A DNA stretch of 55,728 nt from Chitinophaga pinensis (GTDB lineage: Bacteria; Bacteroidota; Bacteroidia; SXHM01), in contig CAMBRL010000005.1 of assembly GCA_945870105.1 (NCBI GenBank), forward strand, positions 1 through 55,728, written 5' to 3'. Shown piece after piece: positions 6,643 through 14,962 of this stretch (positions are counted from its first letter, which is position 1; the number at the start of each line of letters is the position of its first letter). A program made the translations under genes and the position numbers. The notes below the pieces were generated by a model that had not been told where the DNA came from, searched no databases, and saw only the letters and a program-made list of their open reading frames with translations.

Positions 6643-9600
6643 CTACCTAATCAACGTCACGTTCCCGGCAATCCTATTCTGCTTGCCGGCTTCGTCACGG
6701 AAGTAGATGGTATAGACATACACATCCTGCATGGCTTCCTTCACGCCTTTGGGTGAGATACCGTCCCAGCCCTGAAAGACATCGTTGGTATAGAACATGA
6801 GTACGCCCCAGCGGTTATACACCCTCAGTTCGTACTCATAGATATCAGAGCCTTTGGGCATCCACACATCGTTGATGCCGTCATCATCGGGCGTAAAGGC
6901 ACTCGGTACCCAGATGGTAGGAAAAGGATTGATGATAACGCGGTGGAAGGCATCGGAAAAGCAGCCGTAATCGTTCTCAACGTGCAGGTAAACGTAATAG
7001 GTTCCTGTATCGCGGTAGGTGTGTATAGGCGAACTGATGCTAGAGGAGTCACCGTCACCAAAGGTCCACTCCCAGATGCTTGCGCCTATTGAAAGGTCGG
7101 TGAATTTTATCTCCGGTGAAACAATGGGTGTTATCTCGGGGTCAAGGCTGAAGTCTGCAATGGGCACCGGGCGCGAAATGATATAATCTAATAGCTCAAA
7201 CGTATCGCGGCATCCTTTATTGGAGATGGCAATCAGGGATATATCATACGTTCCGGGCACATCATATACTATCAGCGGGTTGGGCAGTGAAGACGTTTCC
7301 ACCACTCCGAAGCTCCATTGATACTGTGTTACAGTTCCCGATTCAATAGTAGTGGCATTATCAAACTGCACCGGCAGCGGCACACAGCCCGTAGTGTCTT
7401 CAGAAGAGAATAACGCAACGGGCAAGGGGTTAACCGTAACCGTAACAGTGGCAAGTCCTGCGGGCGTTCCGCATCCATCGGTAACGGTAAGGGTATACGT
7501 TGTTGTGGTATCGGGTGTAACGGTGTGCGGACCGGTAGTGGCAGGCAGCCCGTTGTCCCACGTGTAGGTCAGATTGTTATCGCCACCCGAGGCAGAGGAT
7601 GTTACCTGTCCGCTCTCATTCAGACAAATCTCAAACGAAGGTGAAATGGTTACGGTAATGGCAGAACGAACCAACACCTGAACTGTATCAGGTCCGGCAA
7701 TGCAGTTGTTGGCATCGCGCACCGTAACATAGTAGTTGGTGTTTTGGTTAGGACCTACGGTTTGCGAGTTTCCTACAAAACCATTGTTCCAGGTAAACGT
7801 GTAGGGCTGCACCCCGCCTATGGCATTGGCAGTAATAGTAGTGTTGCTTCCCAAACAAATGGTGGTAGGCATAGAAGCCGCCATCTGCAACTGTGTAGGC
7901 TGCGCCAATACCACACTCGCGTTGGCGATGCAGCCATTAATGTCTATCACAGACACAGTGTTGTTTCCGGCAATCAGGTTAAAGTCCGTTGCCTGATTAC
8001 CCCCCGAAGACCAGGAGTACGAATAAGGCGGAAAACCGCCAAGCGCCTGCACGGTAGCCTCTCCGTCACTTCCGCCAAAGCAGTTTACATCTACCGATGA
8101 AATAACCGAAGCGGTCAATACATCAGGTTCAATAACAGTGTGCGCTAATTGCACCGAACAGGCGTTGCCGTCTGTAATGGTAACCGTATAATTTCCTGCG
8201 GCAAGGCCGGTGGCGGTGGCGTTGGTTTGTCCGTTGCTCCAGGCATAAGAAAAAGTATTGGTGCCTCCCTGTGCTACCACTGTTGCAGTGGCATCGCTGC
8301 CTCCGTTGCAGCTAACCATGGTAAACGATTGCATACTCGCAAGAATGGTATCAGGTTCGGTAAGGATAATACTGCCGGTGGCAGCGCAGCCATTGGCATC
8401 GTTAACCGTTACATCGTAAAAGTCGGCAACCAAATTGGATGCGGTGGTGGTGGTTTGCCCGTCAGCCCAAAGGTAGGTATATCCGGGTGTTCCGCCAGCG
8501 GCTGCAACCGTTGCAAAGCCGTCATTACCACCGTAACAATTTATATTGGCAAAGGCGTTGATCACTGCGGTAAGCTGCGCAGGCTGTGCAATGGTTACGG
8601 AGGTAACTGCCGTACAGTTGTTGTTATCGGTAACGGTTACCGAGTAGCTGTTGGCGCCCAGTAATACGGCAGTGGCGTCTGTTTCTCCGTTACTCCACAG
8701 ATAAAGATAAGGAGGTGTTGCTCCTGCAGCCGTAACGGTGGCCGAGCCATCGCTGCCGCCAAAGCAGGTAGTAAGTGTTTGTGCCGTTATGTTGGCTGTA
8801 AGTTCGGTGGGCTCGGTAATTGTTACATCGTCAGTGGCAGTGCAGCCGTTGTCGTCCGTAACCGTAACAACGTGATTGCCTGCATCCAGAAACTGTGCAA
8901 AGTCGCCTGTCTCGGTATTGTCCCACACGTAGGTATAGGGCGAGCTTCCGCCCAGAGCAGCAGCATTGGCTGTTCCGTCACTGCCTCCGAAACAAAGTGT
9001 TGGCGTAGAAGCCGTAACCGATACACTTATAGCGGGCGGCTCACTCATAGAATAAGATGTGTCGGCCGTACAGCCGTCATCATCGGTAACGGTAACGGTG
9101 TAGGTTCCCGCTGCCAGACCCGTTGCAGGGTTGGTGGTTTGTCCGTTGTCCCACAAATAGCTGAACGTAGGAAAACCGTTAACAACGGCAACGGTAATCG
9201 TGCCGTCAGCACCACCGTTGCAACTGGCATCAACAGCAGAAGTAAGCGTAAAGGTTATCTGGGGAGGCTCGGTAACGGTAGCATCTACCGTTGCAATGCA
9301 ACCCGTTCCTGATTGTGCGGTAATGGTGTACAATCCTGCCGTTAAGCCCGTAAAGTCTGGTGATGCCTGAAAGTTTACCCCGTCAATGGAATACGTGTAA
9401 GGCGTTGTTCCGCCTGCGGCCTCAACACTCACCGCGCCATCGTTACCGCCATAGCACGTTACATCGGTAACGAGCGTAAGGTCAACAGTGGTGGTCTGTA
9501 TCGCAGCCGTGTAGTTAGGGTTGCTCGTCATGGTAACGGCACCGATAGGTGTTCCGTTCCAGGCTGCGTTACCCTGTGCGTTAACGTAACTGCCTTCAAA

Positions 9601-10173
9601 CTTGTGGTACGATAGCAATCCTGCTTGGGTAGTAGGCGAAGGCAGGTTGTTCATGTTCGCCTGTATCTCGGCCTGTGTTCTGGCTACGTTCCAGATACGC
9701 ACTTCGTCAATGTAGCCAACAAACTGTTCGCACTCGCAATCATCGCGGTTGGCGATAGAGGTTTCCCAATCGTTCTGGAAGAGGTTGCCTGTTGCGTTAG
9801 CCGAGCCGGTAAGACAACCGTTAACGTAGTATTTAAGGGTGGCTCCGTCATAAACAGCCGCCAGATGATAGGGCGTATTGTCAACCAGCGCATAGCTGTT
9901 TACCACATTGGCGTAGCCATTGGTAGTAGTCATTTCAAAACCTCCGGCACGGAGAAGGTAATTCAAATCCGATGGGCTTGCATGCTTTGAAACAATGTTC
10001 ACACTGGGGCCCGTGCGGGTTACCAGTGCCTCAACGGTAATCACGTTTCCGGGTACATCTAAATCACCGATCTCAACGTGGCGGATAGCGCCAGCAGTGG
10101 TGTTAAGCCAGTTCTGAGAAAAGCCCGTAAAGGCAAACAAAACCGAAATAAGGAGGATGAAAATTCTATTCAA
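6643..10173 (-). CDS. Large LamG/SprB-repeat/PKD adhesin with T9SS type B (gliding-motility-associated) C-terminal domain
   Basis: I place the start at TTG 10173 (MNRIFILLISVLFAFTGFSQ is a good signal peptide); an upstream in-frame TTG at 10221 lies before the candidate -7 box (10201-10208). Domains of the 1176-aa product: LamG/concanavalin-like (about 20-205); seven SprB repeats with the core C-x-G-G-x-D-G (VTCYGGNDG, ASCNGGADG, TLCFGGSDG, TTCFGGSDG, INCYGGNDG, VSCNGGSDA, VNCFGGSDG); two related Ig-like units; two PKD domains (YQWSFG, WEWTFGDGD); and a type B sorting domain (WVPSAFTPDDDGINDVW ... YNRWG ... VTLIR). Such proteins are surface adhesins, and SprB itself is the moving adhesin of gliding cells. 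Export through T9SS is expected. Whether this one serves gliding is not shown by the sequence. Confidence 0.9.
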   Translation of the reverse strand: MNRIFILLISVLFAFTGFSQNWLNTTAGAIRHVEIGDLDVPGNVITVEALVTRTGPSVNIVSKHASPSDLNYLLRAGGFEMTTTNGYANVVNSYALVDNTPYHLAAVYDGATLKYYVNGCLTGSANATGNLFQNDWETSIANRDDCECEQFVGYIDEVRIWNVARTQAEIQANMNNLPSPTTQAGLLSYHKFEGSYVNAQGNAAWNGTPIGAVTMTSNPNYTAAIQTTTVDLTLVTDVTCYGGNDGAVSVEAAGGTTPYTYSIDGVNFQASPDFTGLTAGLYTITAQSGTGCIATVDATVTEPPQITFTLTSAVDASCNGGADGTITVAVVNGFPTFSYLWDNGQTTNPATGLAAGTYTVTVTDDDGCTADTSYSMSEPPAISVSVTASTPTLCFGGSDGTANAAALGGSSPYTYVWDNTETGDFAQFLDAGNHVVTVTDDNGCTATDDVTITEPTELTANITAQTLTTCFGGSDGSATVTAAGATPPYLYLWSNGETDATAVLLGANSYSVTVTDNNNCTAVTSVTIAQPAQLTAVINAFANINCYGGNDGFATVAAAGGTPGYTYLWADGQTTTTASNLVADFYDVTVNDANGCAATGSIILTEPDTILASMQSFTMVSCNGGSDATATVVAQGGTNTFSYAWSNGQTNATATGLAAGNYTVTITDGNACSVQLAHTVIEPDVLTASVISSVDVNCFGGSDGEATVQALGGFPPYSYSWSSGGNQATDFNLIAGNNTVSVIDINGCIANASVVLAQPTQLQMAASMPTTICLGSNTTITANAIGGVQPYTFTWNNGFVGNSQTVGPNQNTNYYVTVRDANNCIAGPDTVQVLVRSAITVTISPSFEICLNESGQVTSSASGGDNNLTYTWDNGLPATTGPHTVTPDTTTTYTLTVTDGCGTPAGLATVTVTVNPLPVALFSSEDTTGCVPLPVQFDNATTIESGTVTQYQWSFGVVETSSLPNPLIVYDVPGTYDISLIAISNKGCRDTFELLDYIISRPVPIADFSLDPEITPIVSPEIKFTDLSIGASIWEWTFGDGDSSSISSPIHTYRDTGTYYVYLHVENDYGCFSDAFHRVIINPFPTIWVPSAFTPDDDGINDVWMPKGSDIYEYELRVYNRWGVLMFYTNDVFQGWDGISPKGVKEAMQDVYVYTIYFRDEAGKQNRIAGNVTLIR

Positions 10174-10200
10174 TGGAATACCGCTGCAAAAAAAGCAGAG

Positions 10201-10208
10201 CAAATGTA
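10201..10208 (-). promoter_or_regulatory. Bacteroidota -7 box for the SprB-repeat adhesin
   Basis: TACATTTG on the minus strand fits TAnnTTTG. It lies 28 bp before the TTG at 10173 and downstream of the TTG at 10221, so it supports the shorter start. I see no clear -33 TTG at the usual distance. Confidence 0.5.
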
Positions 10209-10299
10209 AAGATAAAAGCAATAGAGTCTAAACCTCTCTTGTTAAGAATTAGATAATTTAGATTTCACATAATTTAACAATAATACTCACGAAGTATCG

Positions 10300-10329
10300 T
10301 TGTTATGATAGAAATACTCAGCACTTTTG
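10300..10329 (+). promoter_or_regulatory. Candidate promoter of the MacB-like operon
   Basis: TTG at 10300-10302 and CACTTTTG at 10322-10329 (one mismatch to TAnnTTTG) are separated by 19 bp. The ATG follows at 10336, giving an almost leaderless transcript, as is frequent in Bacteroidota. Confidence 0.45.
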
Positions 10330-10335
10330 CACGCG

Positions 10336-10998
10336 ATGATTAAAATGCAAAACATAAACAAGAGCTACACCATGGGAGATAACAAGCTCCATGTGTTGAA
10401 AGGGATTGATGTTCACATCCGCGAAGGAGAGTTAGTGTCCATCATGGGTTCATCCGGCAGCGGCAAGTCAACGCTGCTCAATATCCTGGGCATCTTAGAT
10501 AATTACGATAGTGGCGAATACCTGCTTAACAACACCCTTGTAAAAGACCTGAGCGAGACAAAGGCAGCGCACTACCGCAATCAGTTTATCGGCTTTGTGT
10601 TTCAGTCGTTCAACTTAGTGAGTTTTAAAAACGCGATGGAGAATGTGGCTTTGCCGCTTTACTACAAAGGCGTGAGCCGTAAGAAGCGCAACCTTATGGC
10701 ACTGGAATACCTCGACAAAATGGGGCTGCGCAACTGGGCCGAGCACATGCCCAACGAGCTGAGTGGCGGACAGAAACAAAGGGTTGCCATTGCCCGCGCA
10801 TTGATTACCCAACCCAAAGTTATCCTTGCCGATGAACCAACGGGAGCACTCGACTCGGTGACGTCATTGGAAGTGATGAACATACTGAAGGAGGTAAACC
10901 GACAAGGGATTACAGTAATCATTGTTACGCACGAGAAAGATATTTCGGAGATGACACAGCGGGTGATACGTTTACGCGATGGGGTTATTGAGAACTAA
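10336..10998 (+). CDS. MacB/LolD-like ABC transporter ATP-binding protein
   Basis: This 220-aa ATPase starts at ATG 10336. Walker A GSSGSGKST (residues 38-46), signature LSGGQKQR and Walker B VILADEPTGALD are intact, and the loop after Walker B has the GALD of the MacB/LolD/FtsE subfamily. It would power the two permeases that follow; their substrate is unknown, and relatives export peptides, siderophores, macrolides or lipoproteins by mechanotransmission. It is first in an operon of four genes (10336-14659) with short gaps. The TTG at 10327 belongs to the promoter box and is not used here as a start. Confidence 0.92.
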   Translation: MIKMQNINKSYTMGDNKLHVLKGIDVHIREGELVSIMGSSGSGKSTLLNILGILDNYDSGEYLLNNTLVKDLSETKAAHYRNQFIGFVFQSFNLVSFKNAMENVALPLYYKGVSRKKRNLMALEYLDKMGLRNWAEHMPNELSGGQKQRVAIARALITQPKVILADEPTGALDSVTSLEVMNILKEVNRQGITVIIVTHEKDISEMTQRVIRLRDGVIEN

Positions 10999-11018
10999 TA
11001 CACGAACACACCAACACA

Positions 11019-12251
11019 TTGTTTGACTTAGACAAATGGGAAGAAATATTTAGTTCCATCGGCAAGAACAAGCTGAGGACCTTTCTCACGGCCTTCAGTG
11101 TGTTCTGGGGGATCTTCATGCTTATTATTTTGCTGGGCGCAGGCAACGGATTAGAGAACGGTTTGAAGAACGAGTTCAGCAATGATGCTATCAACACCAT
11201 CTGGGTCTATAGCGGGATGACTAGTATGCCGCACAACGGCATGAAACCCGGTCGGCATATTCAATTTACCAATGCCGACATTGAAGAAATAAAACGCACG
11301 GTGCCGGGAGTGGTGCACATCTCAACGCAGACCAACATCTATGGCCAAACGCAGGTAAACTACAAGAACGAGCAGGGTTCTTTTGAAATACGGGCCTCCT
11401 ACCCCGGCCACCGCCACATCGAAAAACTCGAAATACTGGAAGGACGCTTTATCAATGAGGCCGACATCATGGGATTCAGAAAAGTAACAATTCTGAGCAT
11501 AAGTGTCAAGAATGCATTGTTCAAAGAAGAAGACGCCATCGGCAAATACATCCGCATCAATAACATTCCTGTAAAGGTGGTAGGCATCTTTGACGACAGC
11601 GGAGGCGAGAAAGGAAGGCAGCAGATCTATCTCCCGGTCACAACGGCTCAAAAGGTGTTCAGCATGCAAAACCGCATCGATAATTTTATGATGACCATCA
11701 ACACCACTTCATTAGAAGAGAGCAACGCAATAGCAGAGAAGATAAGGGCAAAGGTTGCCGAGCGTCACAACTTCGCCATCGAAGACCAGAACGCTGTATT
11801 TATCTCCAACAAAATTAAAGAGTTGAAAAAGTTCACCAACATTTTTGACGGAGTAAATATATTCATCTGGATCATTGGCATAGGAACCATCATAGCAGGC
11901 ATTGTGGGCGTAAGCAACATTATGACCATCGTAGTAAAAGAGCGCACCAAAGAAATAGGAATCAGAAAAGCGCTGGGAGCAACGCCCTTCTCAGTGGTGA
12001 GTTTAATTGTGCAGGAAGCGATTATCATCACCTCCGTGGCGGGTTACTTTGGATTGGTTGCCGGAGTGGGGTTGCTGGAAGCGGTGGCAAAGAATATACC
12101 GCCAACACAGTTCTTCGACAGGCCGGAAGTTGATATTATGATAGCAGTATATGCAACGATTTTACTGGTAGTGGCAGGCACCCTGGCGGGAATATTTCCG
12201 GCTATGAAAGCCGCACAGATTAAACCGGTTGTAGCGCTACGTGACGAATAG
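11019..12251 (+). CDS. MacB-like ABC permease, copy 1
   Basis: The 410-aa product has the MacB layout: a transmembrane helix near residues 25-45 (FWGIFMLIILLGAGNGL), a periplasmic MacB_PCD domain (about 50-285), and three C-terminal helices with the FtsX motif (VVKERTKEIGIRKALGAT). I keep the TTG start at 11019, since the next gene begins with the same FDLDKW after an ATG; this alignment decides the start. It lies 20 bp after the ATPase. Together with the paralogue it probably makes a heterodimeric permease. Confidence 0.9.
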   Translation: MFDLDKWEEIFSSIGKNKLRTFLTAFSVFWGIFMLIILLGAGNGLENGLKNEFSNDAINTIWVYSGMTSMPHNGMKPGRHIQFTNADIEEIKRTVPGVVHISTQTNIYGQTQVNYKNEQGSFEIRASYPGHRHIEKLEILEGRFINEADIMGFRKVTILSISVKNALFKEEDAIGKYIRINNIPVKVVGIFDDSGGEKGRQQIYLPVTTAQKVFSMQNRIDNFMMTINTTSLEESNAIAEKIRAKVAERHNFAIEDQNAVFISNKIKELKKFTNIFDGVNIFIWIIGIGTIIAGIVGVSNIMTIVVKERTKEIGIRKALGATPFSVVSLIVQEAIIITSVAGYFGLVAGVGLLEAVAKNIPPTQFFDRPEVDIMIAVYATILLVVAGTLAGIFPAMKAAQIKPVVALRDE

Positions 12252-12258
12252 ATAAGAT

Positions 12259-13521
12259 ATGTTTGACCTCGACAAATGGCATGAAATTTACCTGACGCTT
12301 AGCCGTAACAAGCTGCGTACGTTCCTTACTGCCCTTGGTGTGTCCTGGGGAATCTTCATGCTCATCATTATGCTTGGTGCAGGCAAAGGACTTGAGAATG
12401 GTGTGATGCAGGGCTTCGGTGACTTTGCAACCAACAGCATGTATGTGTGGACCGAAAACACAACTGTATCTTATAAAGGCTTGCCTGCGGGAAGGTACTT
12501 TAACCTCAATAACGGTGACATCGATCTTCTCAAACGTAACGTCCCGGAGATTGACGTACTCGCTCCGCGCAACCAACTCAACGGCTACAGCGAGGGAAAC
12601 AACGTAACCTATAACAACAAGGCAGGCACATTTGAGGTGTTTGGCGATTACCCCGACATGATGAAGATACAACCCAAGAAACTGATGCAGGGGCGTTTTC
12701 TTAACGACAAAGATTTAAAGGACAGCCGCAAGGTTGCTGTAATCGGCAAACGGGTATACGATGTTTTATTTGCCAAAGACGAAAACCCGATTGAGAAGTA
12801 CATACTCATAAACGGGGTTTATTTTCAGGTGGTGGGCTTATATAACACTGCAGGAACATCCAACATGAATGCAAGAGAAACTGAAGAGATTTTTATCCCC
12901 TTCAGTACGTTCCAGAATGCCTTCCACTATGGAAACATTGTCGGCTGGTTTGCCATCACAGCCAAACCAGAATACAAAGCCTCGATGGTGGAGGAGAAGA
13001 TAAAAGATGTTCTTAAAAAAAGCCACCAGATTGCCCCCGATGACAACCGCGCATTTGGCTCCTTCAATGCAGAAAAAGAATTCGGACAAATGATTGGTGT
13101 ATTCAGCGGCATCAGATGGCTCACCGTTTTTGTAGGCGGTGCAACGCTGCTCGCAGGTGTTATCGGCATCAGTAACATCATGCTTATTATTATAAAAGAA
13201 CGCACCAAGGAAATCGGCATTAAGCGCGCCATCGGTGCAACACCTGCAAATATTATGGTTCAGGTAATATTAGAGTCAGTAATACTCACTTTTGTTGCCG
13301 GATACTTTGGATTAGTAGCAGGCGTTGGTTTACTTGAATTAGTTGCATGGGGGTTAATAGAATTTCAGGTAGAAGCCGAAATGTTCAGCAACCCGAGCGT
13401 TGATTTAGCTGTTGCGCTGAAAGCATTGGCAGCATTAGTAGTAGCAGGAATTACAGCAGGTTTAATCCCTGCTTACAGAACAACAAAAATAAAACCGGTA
13501 GAAGCATTAAGAGCAGAATAA
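12259..13521 (+). CDS. MacB-like ABC permease, copy 2
   Basis: This 420-aa protein is a paralogue of the gene before it, with the same start (MFDLDKW), the first helix (SWGIFMLIIMLGAGKGLENG), a MacB_PCD domain in the middle and three C-terminal helices with IKERTKEIGIKRAIGAT. It lies 7 bp downstream of copy 1. A tandem duplication that has diverged into two subunits is the simplest reading. Base composition falls toward its 3' end, where codons become A/T-rich compared with its 5' half. Confidence 0.9.
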   Translation: MFDLDKWHEIYLTLSRNKLRTFLTALGVSWGIFMLIIMLGAGKGLENGVMQGFGDFATNSMYVWTENTTVSYKGLPAGRYFNLNNGDIDLLKRNVPEIDVLAPRNQLNGYSEGNNVTYNNKAGTFEVFGDYPDMMKIQPKKLMQGRFLNDKDLKDSRKVAVIGKRVYDVLFAKDENPIEKYILINGVYFQVVGLYNTAGTSNMNARETEEIFIPFSTFQNAFHYGNIVGWFAITAKPEYKASMVEEKIKDVLKKSHQIAPDDNRAFGSFNAEKEFGQMIGVFSGIRWLTVFVGGATLLAGVIGISNIMLIIIKERTKEIGIKRAIGATPANIMVQVILESVILTFVAGYFGLVAGVGLLELVAWGLIEFQVEAEMFSNPSVDLAVALKALAALVVAGITAGLIPAYRTTKIKPVEALRAE

Positions 13522-13552
13522 AAACCATTACGTTAATCAACAAACCAATCCT

Positions 13553-14659
13553 ATGAAAATCGCAATCAGAATTATTGTCTTACTTATTATCCTTGGTATT
13601 TTCGGAGGAACGCTTTATTACCTCTACTCCAAAAACGAAGAGAAGCCGGTTGTCTTCACAACACAAAAGGCGTTTGTGACCAACATCGTAATGAAAACCG
13701 TTGCCACAGGCTCTGTTGTTCCGCGCAGAGAGATTGATGTAAAATCAAGAGTGTCGGGAATTATAGACGAGCTTTATGTGGAGGCAGGCAAGAAAGTAAA
13801 CAAAGGTGATGTGCTTGCTAAAGTAAAAATCATCCCCGACATGGTTCGCCTCAATGAAGCGGAAAGCCGCGTCAGTCGCGCAAAGATTACATTGGAAGAT
13901 GCGCAAACAGCATACAACCGCCAGAAACAATTAGTGGATCAGAAGGTAATTGCTGAGAGTGAATTCATGCCATTTAAACTGGCGCTTAACAATGCCAATG
14001 AAGAAGTGAACACAGCAGAGAATAATCTGGCCTTGATTAAAGAAGGAGCATCAAAAAAATCAGGGGAAGTTTCCAATACCATGATTCGCGCAACGGTTAC
14101 AGGAACCGTGTTGAACGTGCCGGTGAAAGTGGGAAGCTCGGTAATTGAAAGCAACACCTTTAATGAAGGCACCACCATTGCCACCGTTGCTGATTTGGGT
14201 GAAATGATTTTTCAGGGAAAGGTGGATGAATCAGAGGTAGGTAAAATAAAACCGGGAATGGAAATGTTGCTCAGCATCGGAGCTATTGAAAAGGAAACGT
14301 TTAAAGCAAAGCTGGAATTTATTGCACCAAAAGGCGTTGAAGACAAAGGCGCCATCAAGTTTGAGATCAAAGCAGCTATCTCATTGAAAGATTCTGTGTT
14401 CATTCGCTCGGGCTACAGTGCCAGTGCCGACATTGTATTGGACAAACGCGACAGCGTTCTTGCTATTCCCGAAGGCTTGATTACCTTCTCAAAAGACTCT
14501 GCATTTGTGGAAGTGGAAACTGCTCCGCAAACATTTGAAAAACGCTACATCAAAACCGGTTTATCAGACGGAATAAACATTGAAGTAATCTCGGGAATTG
14601 ACAGCATGGTTAAGCTGAAACAGCCTATGGCTTTGGAAAACCAAATGATGCCGGAGTAA
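13553..14659 (+). CDS. Membrane fusion protein (HlyD/MacA family) of the MacB-like exporter
   Basis: The 368-aa product starts with an uncleaved-type N-terminal helix (IAIRIIVLLIILGIFGGTLYYL), then a biotinyl-lipoyl half (GSVVPRREIDVKSRVSG.I...V.AGKKVNKGDVLAKV), an alpha-hairpin with coiled-coil character (about 95-160), the second lipoyl half (IRATVTGTVLNVPVKVGS) and beta-barrel domains. This is the MacA architecture. It would link the inner-membrane permeases to an outer-membrane TolC-like channel, which is not encoded in this window. It is the last gene of the operon, 31 bp after permease 2. Confidence 0.9.
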   Translation: MKIAIRIIVLLIILGIFGGTLYYLYSKNEEKPVVFTTQKAFVTNIVMKTVATGSVVPRREIDVKSRVSGIIDELYVEAGKKVNKGDVLAKVKIIPDMVRLNEAESRVSRAKITLEDAQTAYNRQKQLVDQKVIAESEFMPFKLALNNANEEVNTAENNLALIKEGASKKSGEVSNTMIRATVTGTVLNVPVKVGSSVIESNTFNEGTTIATVADLGEMIFQGKVDESEVGKIKPGMEMLLSIGAIEKETFKAKLEFIAPKGVEDKGAIKFEIKAAISLKDSVFIRSGYSASADIVLDKRDSVLAIPEGLITFSKDSAFVEVETAPQTFEKRYIKTGLSDGINIEVISGIDSMVKLKQPMALENQMMPE

Positions 14660-14690
14660 AATCCCGACAAAATTTACTGTATTATCTGCA

Positions 14691-14810
14691 CTATAAAAAC
14701 GACACTAACGATAATACCGCAAGTGTTGAAATCAATGAAACTGCGGCTAAGAACATAATCTTATCCACAATCGTTTGTGCTCGTTCAAATTTATTTGGAT
14801 AGCTTTTCAT
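14691..14810 (-). CDS. Possible 39-aa single-pass membrane peptide
   Basis: The frame ATG (14810) to TAG reads MKSYPNKFERAQTIVDKIMF and then a hydrophobic stretch LAAVSLISTLAVLSLVSFL that would span a membrane. The frame stays open for another 16 codons upstream and adds more hydrophobic residues, without a standard start. It occupies part of the 303-bp gap between the exporter operon and the hydrolase gene, where I see nothing else. No family is recognised and it may be chance. Confidence 0.35.
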   Translation of the reverse strand: MKSYPNKFERAQTIVDKIMFLAAVSLISTLAVLSLVSFL

Positions 14811-14962
14811 ACCAAATCGGGTTTTAGTTATTACAAAGAGAACGATTAAAAAGCTTATTTATTTTCCTCTGCTCAGGTTTTATTAACCGGCAATTGTTTA
14901 TTACACAGCAGTATTTATCAATAATTGAAACAATTGTTATCTTGCGTAAAATTTCAATTACT

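Noticed and set aside
7352-9312. Several long plus-strand frames over the SprB-repeat gene
   Set aside because: They are shadows in the antisense of a strong, domain-rich gene and repeat with its SprB units.
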